This document shows, one piece after another, positions 42,251-52,541 of a stretch of DNA of 64,000 nt. The stretch is from contig OZ244977.1 in the NCBI GenBank assembly GCA_965222995.1, positions 1,240,001-1,304,000 on the forward strand. The letters run 5' to 3'. The translations under genes were made by a program, and so were the position numbers. The DNA is from SB11 sp965222995 (lineage in GTDB: Bacteria; Bacteroidota; Bacteroidia; UBA8524). Below the pieces are notes generated by a model. It saw nothing but the letters and a program-made list of their open reading frames with translations, ran no database searches and was not told the DNA's origin. The number at the start of each line of letters is the position of its first letter. The stretch's first letter is position 1.

Positions 42251-42937
42251 TTAGTCTCTGCTACCCATAAATATCATTATATAATACACCAAAGTTGCTA
42301 GTGATGATAAAGCAGCAACAACATAAGTTGAAGCAGCCCAGTTAAGAGCTTTTTTACCTTTTTGTAGCTCATTTTCATGCACAAGACCTGAGTTTTCTAA
42401 CCACGCTAAAGCTCTATTACTTGCATCAAACTCAACAGGTAAAGTTATAAAAGAGAAAAGGGTAGTTAGCGAAAACAATACAATACCAACACCCAATAAA
42501 ATAGGGCCTAAGCCAAAATATAAAGCAATAATTCCACCTAAAATTATCCATTGCATATAGCTTGAAGCTATACTCACAGGACCCACCATCATACTGCGAA
42601 ACTCCAACCAACTGTATGCCTTGGCATGCTGTATAGCATGCCCGCATTCGTGCGCTGCAACTGAAGCAGCTAAAACGCTTCGCCCGTGGTATACTTCCGG
42701 GCTTAAGTTCACAGTTTTATTTCTTGGGTTATAATGGTCTGTCAACTGTCCTTGCACAGAAATAACTTGCACATCATACAAATTATTATCATTCAAAATA
42801 CGTTGTGCAATCTCACACCCACTTAGCCCGTTACTTAGGGTTTCCTCGCTCATTTTTTTCGCCACACTTTTAAAACGCCAACTCACTATTATACTAGCAA
42901 GAAAGGTTAAAATCATTAAGGCATATCCTAAAATCAT
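42251..42937 (-). CDS. Zinc metallopeptidase, YugP-like membrane protein
   Basis: 228 residues with an N-terminal membrane helix, an HExxH-type motif with Cys (A-A-H-E-C-G-H-A-I-Q-H) and three further hydrophobic helices (~120-145, 148-175, 200-225). This layout and the V-N-L-S-P-E-V-Y-H-G-R-S segment fit the YugP/Zn_peptidase_2 family of small membrane metalloproteases. Substrate unknown. A short DUF6728-like gene lies upstream on the same strand. Confidence 0.9.
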   Translation of the reverse strand: MILGYALMILTFLASIIVSWRFKSVAKKMSEETLSNGLSGCEIAQRILNDNNLYDVQVISVQGQLTDHYNPRNKTVNLSPEVYHGRSVLAASVAAHECGHAIQHAKAYSWLEFRSMMVGPVSIASSYMQWIILGGIIALYFGLGPILLGVGIVLFSLTTLFSFITLPVEFDASNRALAWLENSGLVHENELQKGKKALNWAASTYVVAALSSLATLVYYIMIFMGSRD

Positions 42938-42999
42938 AATTTTATATTCAATTTAATTGGTCGTCAAAATAATATCAAATCCAATACCAAAGCAAAAAG

Positions 43000-43158
43000 T
43001 TATTTCAACGCCAAGCGTAAAATAATAACAATAATGGCTACCAAAAACATCAAAATAGAAATGCGGTTAATGCCATGCATTATTTTTAAGTTTCTATTAG
43101 CAGTAGGGTTTTGGTTTTTTTTCCAAAACATTAAATACGACATAAATTTTTGCCACAT
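43000..43158 (-). CDS. Short DUF6728-like membrane protein, 52 residues
   Basis: Found by reading the minus strand; ATG at 43158, TAA at 43000. Sequence starts M-W-Q-K-F-M-S-Y-L-M-F-W-K-K and continues N-R-N-L-K-I-M-H-G-I-N-R-I-S-I, ending in a hydrophobic helix of ~20 residues and L-A-L-K. The K-I-M-H-G-I-N-R-I-S pattern plus one C-terminal helix resembles DUF6728-type small proteins of Bacteroidota (from memory). It probably precedes the metallopeptidase in one transcript, with a 62-bp gap. Function unknown. Confidence 0.65.
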   Translation of the reverse strand: MWQKFMSYLMFWKKNQNPTANRNLKIMHGINRISILMFLVAIIVIILRLALK

Positions 43159-43244
43159 AAGCTGTTAGCTCAGGTTTTTAAGAAGTTTTATAGCACGAAG
43201 ATAGCTATTTATCTAATTTAGCTTTATTCACACAACTGTTTTAC

Positions 43245-43252
43245 TACATTTG
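43245..43252 (+). promoter_or_regulatory. -7 box (TACATTTG) before the S9 peptidase
   Basis: TACATTTG matches TAnnTTTG and lies 23 nt before ATG 43276. No clear -33 TTG at the usual distance. Confidence 0.4.
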
Positions 43253-43275
43253 TTTTCCTTGAAAATAGAAACACA

Positions 43276-45408
43276 ATGAAAAACAATTCTTCCAAAAAAA
43301 TAGTAGTAGCCATTGTGGCAGTAAGTGTTTTATTTGCGTGCAAAAAACCTGCGCCAAAAGAAGAAAAAATGGCATACCCCGAAAGTAAAAAAGTAGATAC
43401 GGTATTCGACTATCACGGTACCAAAGTAGCCGACCCTTATAATTGGTTGGAAGGCGATGGAACTGATGATGTAAAAGCATGGATTGAAGCCCAAAACGAA
43501 TTTACAGGCAGCTATATAGATAGCATTCCATACAAAGGCAAAATATTTAGCCGCTTAAAAGAAATTTGGGATTATCCAAAATACTCAGCACCTAGAAAAA
43601 AAGGGAAATACTATTTCTTCTCAAAAAATAATGGTTTACAAAACCAATCGGTAGTATATTATCAAGAAGGCTTAGATGGTGAACCCAAAGTGTTTTTAGA
43701 CCCTAATAAATTGTCTGATGATGGTACGGTAGCACTAAAGGGACTATCATTTAGTAATGACAATAGTAAAGTAATAGTTTCAACCTCACAATCAGGCTCT
43801 GATTGGCAAACAATGGAAGTCTGGGATGTAGAAACTCAAAAACCATTAGGCGATAAGCTGGAGTGGGTAAAATTCAGTTCGGGTGCTTGGCAGGGAGATG
43901 GTTTTTACTATACCCGCTATCCCGAACCTGAAAAAGGAGCAGAATTTTCACAAGCAAGTATAAACCCAAGTGTATGCTACCATAAAATAGGAACTCCGCA
44001 AAGTGAAGATAAAGTAATTTATAACGATGCAGAAAATCCATACCGTTACTATGGTTCCCAAGTAACCGAAGATGAACGCTACCTGTTCATTTATATTTCA
44101 GCAGGTACACACGGTACTGGTTTATTATGGAAAGACCTGAAAGACCCATCAAGTAAACTGGAAACGCTTTTTGAAGGTTTTGATTACAACTACGGTATAG
44201 TAGAAAATATTGATGATAAAATATTAGTACAAACCGATAATGGAGCACCTAAGTACCGTTTAGCACTGGTAGACCCTAAAAACCCAGCACCTGAAAACTG
44301 GAAAGATGTTTTACCTGAAGGCGATGACCTTTTACAAGGTGTTAGCACAGCAGGAGGGAAGTTATTTGCTTCATACTTGCACAAAGCGGCAACCAAAGTA
44401 GTGCAATATACCTATGACGGACAAAAAGAACGCGAAGTAACTTTACCAACAATTGGTTCAGCCGGAGGCTTTAGCGGTAAAAAAGAAGATACGGAAGTGT
44501 TTTATACCTTTACCTCATTTGTATACCCTACAACAATCTACCGCTACGATATTGAAAGTGGAAAATCAGAAGTATATAAAGCCTCAGAAGTGAAGTTTAA
44601 CTTTGATGATTATGAAGCTAAGCAAGTAACCTATAAAAGTAAAGACGGTACGGAAGTACCCATGTTTGTAGTGCATAAAAAAGGGTTAAAGCTAGATGGT
44701 AACAACCCTACATACCTATATGGTTACGGGGGCTTTAATATTAGCCTTTCACCATATTTTAGTATTAGCCGCATGGTGTTGATAGAAAAGGGATTTGTAT
44801 TTGCTATGCCAAGTTTACGCGGGGGTGGAGAGTTTGGAGAAGACTGGCATAAAGCAGGCATGAAAGAGAAAAAACAAAACGTATTTGACGATTTTATAGC
44901 TGCGGCTGAATACCTGATTGATAATAAATATACCAATAGCAATAAGCTGGCTATAGCAGGAGGAAGTAATGGAGGACTTTTGGTAGGTGTGTGCTTAACC
45001 CAACGTCCTGATTTATACAAAGTATGCTTGCCGGCTGTGGGAGTATTAGATATGTTACGTTACCACAAAAGTACCGCAGGCTGGGGCTGGATGGTAGAGT
45101 ATGGAAGTGCTGATAGTGCCTCAGATTTTGATTACTTATACAAATACTCACCCTTGCACAACATAAAAGATGATACAAAACACCCTGCTACCTTAATTAC
45201 TACAGGAGACCATGACGATAGGGTAGTGCCTTGGCACTCATTTAAGTTTGCCGCCCGTTTGCAAGAAGCCCAAGCAGGAGCAAACCCTATAATGATACGC
45301 ATAGAAACCAAAGCGGGACATGGTGCAGGAAAACCTACCAGTAAAATAATGGATGAAATTTCTGATATCTACGCCTTTATGTTCAATAATATGGGACTGG
45401 AGTATTAA
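43276..45408 (+). CDS. Prolyl oligopeptidase family (S9A) lipoprotein
   Basis: 710 residues. Lipobox V-L-F-A-C-K-K-P-A near residue 24. An N-terminal segment (Y-H-G-T-K-V-A-D-P-Y-N-W-L-E) leads to a seven-bladed propeller (~70-430), then the alpha/beta-hydrolase domain with Ser564 in G-G-S-N-G-G, the Asp of G-D-H-D-D-R-V-V-P and His682 in K-A-G-H-G-A-G. Full-length and complete triad. It should cleave short peptides after proline on the periplasmic or outer face. Flanked by a TAnnTTTG box and a terminator. Confidence 0.95.
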   Translation: MKNNSSKKIVVAIVAVSVLFACKKPAPKEEKMAYPESKKVDTVFDYHGTKVADPYNWLEGDGTDDVKAWIEAQNEFTGSYIDSIPYKGKIFSRLKEIWDYPKYSAPRKKGKYYFFSKNNGLQNQSVVYYQEGLDGEPKVFLDPNKLSDDGTVALKGLSFSNDNSKVIVSTSQSGSDWQTMEVWDVETQKPLGDKLEWVKFSSGAWQGDGFYYTRYPEPEKGAEFSQASINPSVCYHKIGTPQSEDKVIYNDAENPYRYYGSQVTEDERYLFIYISAGTHGTGLLWKDLKDPSSKLETLFEGFDYNYGIVENIDDKILVQTDNGAPKYRLALVDPKNPAPENWKDVLPEGDDLLQGVSTAGGKLFASYLHKAATKVVQYTYDGQKEREVTLPTIGSAGGFSGKKEDTEVFYTFTSFVYPTTIYRYDIESGKSEVYKASEVKFNFDDYEAKQVTYKSKDGTEVPMFVVHKKGLKLDGNNPTYLYGYGGFNISLSPYFSISRMVLIEKGFVFAMPSLRGGGEFGEDWHKAGMKEKKQNVFDDFIAAAEYLIDNKYTNSNKLAIAGGSNGGLLVGVCLTQRPDLYKVCLPAVGVLDMLRYHKSTAGWGWMVEYGSADSASDFDYLYKYSPLHNIKDDTKHPATLITTGDHDDRVVPWHSFKFAARLQEAQAGANPIMIRIETKAGHGAGKPTSKIMDEISDIYAFMFNNMGLEY

Positions 45409-45434
45409 TGAAATAGCGGTATTATAAAATAATT

Positions 45435-45465
45435 GAAAGCCCAACTTTTTATGTTGGGCTTTTTT
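45435..45465 (+). terminator. Rho-independent terminator of the S9 peptidase
   Basis: AAAGCCCAAC / GTTGGGCTTT stem with a 7-nt loop and T6 tail. Confidence 0.92.
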
Positions 45466-45470
45466 ATAAT

Positions 45471-45514
45471 AATTGCTTTAGATGTTTTCGACGAAAGCAT
45501 CTAAAAATGCAATT
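45471..45514. repeat. Imperfect 44-nt hairpin
   Basis: AATTGC and TAGATG on the left pair with CATCTA and GCAATT on the right around a TTTTCGACGAAAG tip. It lies between the terminator and the next gene and may be a second terminator or a dispersed repeat. Confidence 0.4.
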
Positions 45515-45557
45515 ATTCTATTCTGCATTTAGTATTATTGGGTGATTTATTTCATGT

Positions 45558-48500
45558 ATGCGAATTTTAGTTTTAACTTTACTTTTTTCAACTGTATTTA
45601 CCACTTTATGTGCTCAAAACAATGTAGTTGTTGACAGTAATTTGTGGCAGCCAGATGGAACAGTTTATAAAACTCTTGTTACTGGTGATACATTAATAAT
45701 AGGAGGCGATTTTAATCTTATTGGAAAAAACACCCCTTACACTGCTGCTTTTGATGGAACTGGAAAGCTTATAAATGCTTTTCCCCATGCTAATGGAGAA
45801 GTGAAAAAGGCTATACCTGATGGTAAAAACGGGTTCTATATTGTAGGAGACTTTACAAAAGTAGGAGGAGAAATAAGAGGTGGGCTGGCACATATAGACT
45901 CATCAGGAACTGTCACTAGCTTTTTTAAGAACCAAGCAGTTAACGGTTATATAAATGACTTAGAAGTTAAAGACAGTAATCTCTATATCGGTGGTAATTT
46001 TACAGGTGTTAATGAGTATACGGGGGGCGGAGCTTTAGTAAATTATAATTCTAAAAAAATAAACTCTAGTTTTCCAAAGGTTGAGGGGGTTGTTTATGCT
46101 TCAGAACCTGACGGGGATGGAGGAGTTTACATCGGAGGAAAGTTCACTAAAGTTGGTGAGTTTTATAGAGAAAATATTGCTCATATTGCTAAAGATGGAA
46201 GAGTTACTGCATGGAATCCAAAAGCTGATGGTGAAGTTAGAGCAATAGCTTGTAGTGATAAACGAGTTTTTGTTGGAGGTTTTTTTAACTACATAGGGTG
46301 TGAAAAACGTCACAGGTTTGCTGCTTTTGAAAAAAAGAGTAATACTCCTGATACGTTACAATTTTCAATTTTCGACTTTGGCACTAATGTTTTTTCGTTA
46401 GAGGTATATGGCAACAAAGTATATATAGGTACAGGTTTTTCTTTTACTGGATCAGCTGGTGGTGACCTTTATGCAGTTGATTTAAGTACTAACAAGATTG
46501 TTTTTCATAGAGATCAATTTAGAGATGTTAATGCAATTAAAGGTGTGGGTGGGGCAATTTATATTGGCACCGAAGGGCTGTCGTCTAATTCAGGTACAAG
46601 ATTGAACAAAGTTGATACTACAAACGGATTTCTATCAACTGTGCTAAATAATTTTGAAAAAGGAATGGTAAATGCCTTAGAAAATATTGGGGACTCAATT
46701 TTGGTAGTAGGCACAGATGGATTAGCAGCTCCGCCACTTTTTGCATTAAATGTAGCAACAAACAACCACTTTTATGCTGACTATCATATTTACAATAAGT
46801 ACTTTGCTCCAGTAACATCGCTATCTATTCTTCGTGATACAATTATTATATGTAGTTATTTAAACAAGGATACTGTAAGAAACTCATACTTAAATGCTTT
46901 TGGTACATTTTCAAAAAAACGCCTAAACTGGGATATTAATTCTGCTACAAGGCTATCATGTATAAGCGTACTAAGTGATAGTGCCATTTTTTGTGGTGGT
47001 AGCTTCAAAACAATAGGGGGAGAACAAAAACTAAACATTGCTGCCCTTAACACAAATACATCAGAAATTGCCAATTGGAGCTACATAGTTGATAGAGAGG
47101 TGCACTCTGTAGAAGTAGCAGACTCAAGTATTTATATTTCAGGTTATTTTAGCAAAATAAATAACTTGCCTGTACAAGCTATTGCTCGGCTACTTCCTAA
47201 TAGTGGAAGTATAAGCAACTGGAATACTAATATAACTTCTGGAAATGTACTTGCATCAAAAATAAAAGGAGACACAATTTTTATTGGTGGTGCTTTTGAT
47301 ACAGGAAGTGGGTATATAAACTTCGCCGCCTTAAATAGACACACCGGTAGTAAGTATACTTTTAGTGATATAAAAGGGAGTGTTCACATTGGTATTCAAG
47401 ATTTCCTTTTAGACGGAAATAATCTCTACATTCTCGGTTATAGCAATTTAACAGTTAATGGTATTGCTAGGAATTCTATTGCCTTGGTAGATGCAAATAC
47501 TGGAGCTCTACAGCCATTTAACCCAAGCCCTATCCCTGCAAACTTCTTGGTTGGAACATTTGCCTTATGGAAAAACAATATTGTCTGTGGAGGTTATATG
47601 TCTCCCCTACTTGATAAGCCCAGAATACACGTTCGCATTTTAGATGCAAATACCGGAGTAGAAAAGAATAATGCCATGCTAGTATCAGACCTTGTTACAA
47701 CATTGGCAACTACTAATGATGATAAGCTTTTCTTAGGAGGACGATTTATGTTGGCCGATGCTAAAGAAAGAAATCATTTAGCAATGATAGACTTAACCAC
47801 AGGAGAACCTTTACCATGGAATCCTAAGACCAATGGAGGGGTAATTGATATGACCATTACCAACGGCAAACTACACTTTGCAGGTAGTTTTAATGAAGTT
47901 AACGGGCAAACTAGAAACTATTTAGCATCAACCAACTTAAACGATTCCATTTTGACAAGCTGGAATCCTAATGCTAATTCACCTGTTGGGAGAATACACT
48001 ATTCAAATGGGAGATTTTTTATTGGCGGTTCTTTTACAAGTGTCGGAGGGCAATCTAGAAAGAATTTCACTTCTGTTGACGCACTTACTGGACAAGTAAG
48101 TTCTTTGAATCCTTTTTCTTCTACAACAGGTAATATTGCTATTTACTCTATTAGCTCGTTTAATAACGATGTTTATGTAACAGGTTTGTTTACCTCATTT
48201 AATGGTATAGCCAGAGATTATTTTGCAAGTTTTAATGGCGTCACAAATACTCTTAACCCAATCAACCTTTCTCTTGTAAAGACTCCTTTGGCGCTTATTC
48301 CAAATAAAGGAGTAGGTGTATATGGAAGTACCGTTTATGTTACAGGAAACTTTACAAAGTCTGGTTCTATGAATACACCTGGATTTGTAAGGTTTAATGC
48401 ATCAACTAAAATAATTGACCCATGGGCTCCAAATACAAATCAACCGTTAGGAGTATATAAGCAGTTGGGATCAAATCTGTTTCTCGGACTAGCACAAGCA

Positions 48501-50828
48501 AGAATAAATAATAAGTGCAGATGCAATGTTTCTATATTAGATACTTCTACAAAAAAACTACTACCCTGGCACCCAAGTATTGGAACAATTGCAAGTTCAG
48601 CGAATGTATATAGTTATGGTTTACGTCAGGTATTACCCCATAACAACAAAGTATACATGAGTGGTTCTTTTAAAAGATTTGATTATGAAATAAATAACAA
48701 TTTAGTTGGGATTAACTTAGAAGCGGTTGAAATAGAACAACCTTCAAACAAAGATTTCTGTTTGGGAGGTGAAATGAAAATACCACTTATTACATCAGGA
48801 AACTTTGATACTGCAAATAGGTTTATCCTCGTGATGTCTGATACTTTAGGAAACTTTAAAAATCCTCTTTATTTAGATACAATAGCTGACCCTACTGATA
48901 CTTTCCTTTACTACATACCTAAAACGTTTACTATAAAAAATGATTACAGACTAAAGGTAATAAGTACTAAGCCTAACCTTCAGGGTAGAGAAGAAGTTTT
49001 TATAAATATATTACCAGAGCCTAAAGCAGATTTTACTATAAATGATCCCTACCAATGTTTATATAAAAATACTTTCATTTTCAATAATAACTCTAATATG
49101 AAAGGTGACTTAGAGTGGGGTTTTGGTGATAGTAGTAGTAAAGTTATTGGTTTACAACAAATGGTAATCAAAGCATATAAAAAAGAAGGGATTTTTGACG
49201 CAAGCCTAGTTTTGAAACCTTATGGAAATGGTTGCCCTAATGATACCGCAATAAAACCTGTAGAAATTTTACCTCAACCCCACCCTTCTTTTATAGTTAA
49301 TGATACTATACAGTGTAACCACATCGATTCATTTGTCTTTACCAACACTTCAACAATAAGTAGAGGAAGTATGACTTACTTATGGAAATTGGACAGTACT
49401 AAAACTTCAACAGATTCTAATACTTTCAACACTTATTCAACAGCAGGGATAAGAACAATTAAGCTCACAGCAACTAGCGATAGCAGCTGTATTGATTCAG
49501 CAAAACAAGATATTTACGTGATTGATAAGCCTAGTGTTTCTCTAACTTTAAACTCTAACTCACAGTGCTTAGCCAATAACAGTTTTACATTTGCAAACAC
49601 CACCCCCGCATCACAATACTTTACTGCTTTATGGCATTTGGGAGAGGGTGACACCTCTACAAACCAAGTAGCCACTAAATCATTTACTAAAGACAGTACT
49701 TTTACAATAAAACTTATAGTTTCAAAAGATTCAGCTTGTGGAGACTCTGCTTTAACGTCAGTAGTGGTTAACCCCAATCCTGTTGCTTCATTCAGTATCG
49801 ACAGTACATCTAAATGCCAAAATGATACTTTTTCTTTCTCAAATAATTCAACTATAAACAAAGGAAGCATACAAGGTATAAGTTGGGATTTAGGAGATGG
49901 CACTTTAACTAATGACACCAGTCTGTTTCATAATTATAGTGATTCAGGGAGGTATACCATATTGCTTACAGCTGTTTCTGATAGTGGATGTATTGACACA
50001 ACAAGCAAGCAGGTGATTGCTTTGGCAGTGCCTACTGCAAACTTCCAGATAAACGACAGCTTGCAATGCTTCAAAACTCAGTTTTTTGAGTTTACAGATT
50101 TAAGCACTCCTTCAGGTAATGACAGCATTGTAAGTTATGAGTGGGATTTGGGGGACAGTACTTTTTCTACCTTAATAAACCCTTCGCACACTTACAAAGA
50201 TACTGGGTATTACTTTGTGACACTGAAAACTACAAACACAAAAGGGTGTTTTGATACCGCAAGACTTATTGCAGCCGTCGCTCCTGAACCTCAAATTGAT
50301 ACTATTTTAGGAAAAACTCTTGTTTTGGGGTTAGACACGAATACCTACACCATTACTAATGATACTTTTACTACTTATTTCTGGTCTGTAAACTTTGGTA
50401 CTATTCTTTTAGGGCCTGACTCAAGTAGTTCACAAATTATTTGGGATTCCGTTGCATCAACTACCAATACAACCATAAAAATATTTCCTATAAACGTAGC
50501 AGGGTGTTTTGGAGATACAGCGCGTTTAAATGTGCAAATAGATCCGTTTATAAATAGCATTAAGGATAGGCATTATAAACAGCTAAGAGTATACCCCAAC
50601 CCTGCCAAAAGCTCATTATTTATCTTGTTAGATAACAGTAATATTAAAGCAGGAAATGTGAAGTTATTTGATATTGTAGGAAAGGAAGTTCTTACAAAAA
50701 GTTTTTCAAATTTATCACAAGGTAGTTTTGAGTTAGATATTTCAAAACTAGGAGCAGGTACTTACCAACTGTTATTTATTGGCAATAATTTCAGTGCAAA
50801 AGCTAAGGTTATAATTGTTTCTGATTAA
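45558..50828 (+). CDS. Giant secreted propeller-PKD protein with type A T9SS domain
   Basis: 1756 residues. Signal peptide cleaves near L-C-A-Q. Residues ~20-1060 are some twenty delta-60/propeller-like repeats of ~50 residues with the motif I-G-G-x-F-x-x-V-G and W-N-P-x-x-x-G-x-V. From ~1150 to ~1600 there are five PKD-type domains of ~85-90 residues, each starting F-x-I-N-D-x-x-Q-C and holding F-x-F-x-N-x-S plus W-D-L-G-D-x-T. The last ~75 residues are a type A sorting domain (V-Y-P-N-P-A-K, G-A-G-T-Y-Q-L-L-F). A large cell-surface fibre or adhesin is inferred. It is related in repeat style to the 15164 gene. Confidence 0.9.
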   Translation: MRILVLTLLFSTVFTTLCAQNNVVVDSNLWQPDGTVYKTLVTGDTLIIGGDFNLIGKNTPYTAAFDGTGKLINAFPHANGEVKKAIPDGKNGFYIVGDFTKVGGEIRGGLAHIDSSGTVTSFFKNQAVNGYINDLEVKDSNLYIGGNFTGVNEYTGGGALVNYNSKKINSSFPKVEGVVYASEPDGDGGVYIGGKFTKVGEFYRENIAHIAKDGRVTAWNPKADGEVRAIACSDKRVFVGGFFNYIGCEKRHRFAAFEKKSNTPDTLQFSIFDFGTNVFSLEVYGNKVYIGTGFSFTGSAGGDLYAVDLSTNKIVFHRDQFRDVNAIKGVGGAIYIGTEGLSSNSGTRLNKVDTTNGFLSTVLNNFEKGMVNALENIGDSILVVGTDGLAAPPLFALNVATNNHFYADYHIYNKYFAPVTSLSILRDTIIICSYLNKDTVRNSYLNAFGTFSKKRLNWDINSATRLSCISVLSDSAIFCGGSFKTIGGEQKLNIAALNTNTSEIANWSYIVDREVHSVEVADSSIYISGYFSKINNLPVQAIARLLPNSGSISNWNTNITSGNVLASKIKGDTIFIGGAFDTGSGYINFAALNRHTGSKYTFSDIKGSVHIGIQDFLLDGNNLYILGYSNLTVNGIARNSIALVDANTGALQPFNPSPIPANFLVGTFALWKNNIVCGGYMSPLLDKPRIHVRILDANTGVEKNNAMLVSDLVTTLATTNDDKLFLGGRFMLADAKERNHLAMIDLTTGEPLPWNPKTNGGVIDMTITNGKLHFAGSFNEVNGQTRNYLASTNLNDSILTSWNPNANSPVGRIHYSNGRFFIGGSFTSVGGQSRKNFTSVDALTGQVSSLNPFSSTTGNIAIYSISSFNNDVYVTGLFTSFNGIARDYFASFNGVTNTLNPINLSLVKTPLALIPNKGVGVYGSTVYVTGNFTKSGSMNTPGFVRFNASTKIIDPWAPNTNQPLGVYKQLGSNLFLGLAQARINNKCRCNVSILDTSTKKLLPWHPSIGTIASSANVYSYGLRQVLPHNNKVYMSGSFKRFDYEINNNLVGINLEAVEIEQPSNKDFCLGGEMKIPLITSGNFDTANRFILVMSDTLGNFKNPLYLDTIADPTDTFLYYIPKTFTIKNDYRLKVISTKPNLQGREEVFINILPEPKADFTINDPYQCLYKNTFIFNNNSNMKGDLEWGFGDSSSKVIGLQQMVIKAYKKEGIFDASLVLKPYGNGCPNDTAIKPVEILPQPHPSFIVNDTIQCNHIDSFVFTNTSTISRGSMTYLWKLDSTKTSTDSNTFNTYSTAGIRTIKLTATSDSSCIDSAKQDIYVIDKPSVSLTLNSNSQCLANNSFTFANTTPASQYFTALWHLGEGDTSTNQVATKSFTKDSTFTIKLIVSKDSACGDSALTSVVVNPNPVASFSIDSTSKCQNDTFSFSNNSTINKGSIQGISWDLGDGTLTNDTSLFHNYSDSGRYTILLTAVSDSGCIDTTSKQVIALAVPTANFQINDSLQCFKTQFFEFTDLSTPSGNDSIVSYEWDLGDSTFSTLINPSHTYKDTGYYFVTLKTTNTKGCFDTARLIAAVAPEPQIDTILGKTLVLGLDTNTYTITNDTFTTYFWSVNFGTILLGPDSSSSQIIWDSVASTTNTTIKIFPINVAGCFGDTARLNVQIDPFINSIKDRHYKQLRVYPNPAKSSLFILLDNSNIKAGNVKLFDIVGKEVLTKSFSNLSQGSFELDISKLGAGTYQLLFIGNNFSAKAKVIIVSD

Positions 50829-50910
50829 GACATGCAGCCTTACTTTTTATACATTTCCACGCAACGTTAAGGCAACTTAATGTTGCAACACATAGTCTAC
50901 TTAATTAACA

Positions 50911-52539
50911 ATGCATAGGCTTTTATTTGCTTTTATAGTTACTATAATAACGCTACCCACTTTTGCAACACATATTGTGGGTGGAGAGGTATTGTATCGC
51001 TATTTGGGTAATAATAAGTACGAAGTAAAACTTCACCTGTTTGTAGACTGTATTAATGGTGCAGCAGGAGCCATAGCATTAGACAGTATTGCTAACATGG
51101 CGGTATTTAGAGGGTCTGACAACACACTTGTCTCTGCTTTGAGCAGAGAAGTTAGGCGCAATGATGTACCCGAGCGGGTGTCAAAACTGAATTACGACTG
51201 TATAGCCTTACCTCCCAATGCTTGCGTAGACAAATACGAATACATTGACACTTTTGATTTACCCCAAATTACAGGCGGATATATCATAGCCTTTCAGCGT
51301 TGTTGCCGCAACAAAACTATCATCAACTTACTGGATAAAAACGGAGGAAACTCGGTAGGTGCAGGAGCAACCTATTGGACACATATTTTAGATACAGCAC
51401 AAGGTGTAAACAATAGCGCTAATTTTAAAGAATTACCCCCCAACTTTTTATGTACCAATGCGCCTTTAGTATTTGACCATTCGGCAGTAGATGAAGATGG
51501 CGACTCATTGGTGTACGAACTGTACCACCCCTATGATGGTGCCGACCCAGTAGACAACAGACCCTCGATACCTGAAGTTAGCAACCCGCCGTTTCCGAAT
51601 GTAAATTATGTAAACGGCTATTCGGAAAATTTCCCAATAGATGCTAACCCTACAATTAATATTGACCCTGAAACGGGATTACTCACCTTTACCCCTACCC
51701 AACAAGGGCAATATGTAATAGGTATTTTGGTAAAAGAATACCGTAATGGTGTATTGGTAGGTATTACCCGAAGAGACTATCAGTTTAACGTATTGAATTG
51801 CCAGTTTAAGGTAGTTTCTGCCTATAAGGCTAATGATAGTGTATGTGGCTATAAAATGACCTTCGATAACAACAGTAATAACGCTACCAACTTCTTTTGG
51901 GATTTTGGTGATACCACTACTACAAGTGATACTTCATCGCTGCAAAGCCCTGAGTATACTTACCCTGACGCAGGAGAATACAAAGTGAAGTTGATAGGCT
52001 GCGACGGTAACTGTTGCGATACCTCTGTAGGGACAGTAACCATATTAGAGCCTTTATCTATAAAACTGGCAGACGATACCACCATTTGTGAACCCCGCTT
52101 TAACTATGTTATTGATGCTAAAGACACTACTGCCAAATACCTGTGGAGTACTGGCGATACCACGCGCTCCATCACTGTAACCCAACCGGGCAGCTATTGG
52201 GTAAAAGCCAGTAGGTGTAACGATGTGTACGATACCCTAACTATTTCACCCGTAGTTTTTGATGATTTTACCCTTCCCAATGCCTTCTCTCCCAATGGAG
52301 ATGGGTATAACGATGTTTTTCCTATGATAGATGGGCGCTTAGATAAATACACTATGCTGATTTACAACCGTTGGGGTGAAAAGATGTTTGAAACCGAACA
52401 AAGCGAACAATGGGACGGTACTTTTAGAAACGAAAACCTACCCCCTGGTGTGTATTTTGTACTACTTCGCTACAAAGACTGTCGTAGCCCTAAAGAACAC
52501 GAGTATAAGGGTTCCGTTACTTTATTTAGGGATAGGTGA
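50911..52539 (+). CDS. PKD-containing secreted protein with type B T9SS domain
   Basis: 542 residues with a signal peptide cleaved after T-F-A. The N-terminal ~290 residues begin T-H-I-V-G-G-E-V-L-Y-R-Y, a module common in Bacteroidota gliding-associated surface proteins, with C-C-R-N. A PKD domain follows (N-N-S-N-N-A-T-N-F-F-W-D-F-G-D-T), then a Cys/Trp Ig-like unit (Y-L-W-S-T-G-D-T-T), and the type B sorting domain: L-P-N-A-F-S-P-N-G-D-G-Y-N-D, I-Y-N-R-W-G-E-K-M-F and G-S-V-T-L-F. It is 82 bp behind the giant T9SS gene and may be co-transcribed. Confidence 0.92.
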   Translation: MHRLLFAFIVTIITLPTFATHIVGGEVLYRYLGNNKYEVKLHLFVDCINGAAGAIALDSIANMAVFRGSDNTLVSALSREVRRNDVPERVSKLNYDCIALPPNACVDKYEYIDTFDLPQITGGYIIAFQRCCRNKTIINLLDKNGGNSVGAGATYWTHILDTAQGVNNSANFKELPPNFLCTNAPLVFDHSAVDEDGDSLVYELYHPYDGADPVDNRPSIPEVSNPPFPNVNYVNGYSENFPIDANPTINIDPETGLLTFTPTQQGQYVIGILVKEYRNGVLVGITRRDYQFNVLNCQFKVVSAYKANDSVCGYKMTFDNNSNNATNFFWDFGDTTTTSDTSSLQSPEYTYPDAGEYKVKLIGCDGNCCDTSVGTVTILEPLSIKLADDTTICEPRFNYVIDAKDTTAKYLWSTGDTTRSITVTQPGSYWVKASRCNDVYDTLTISPVVFDDFTLPNAFSPNGDGYNDVFPMIDGRLDKYTMLIYNRWGEKMFETEQSEQWDGTFRNENLPPGVYFVLLRYKDCRSPKEHEYKGSVTLFRDR

Positions 52540-52541
52540 AA

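Noticed and set aside
50832..50870. GCAGC before the 50911 gene as an ECF site
   Set aside because: The second box at 17 nt is TCCAC, not TGTCA.
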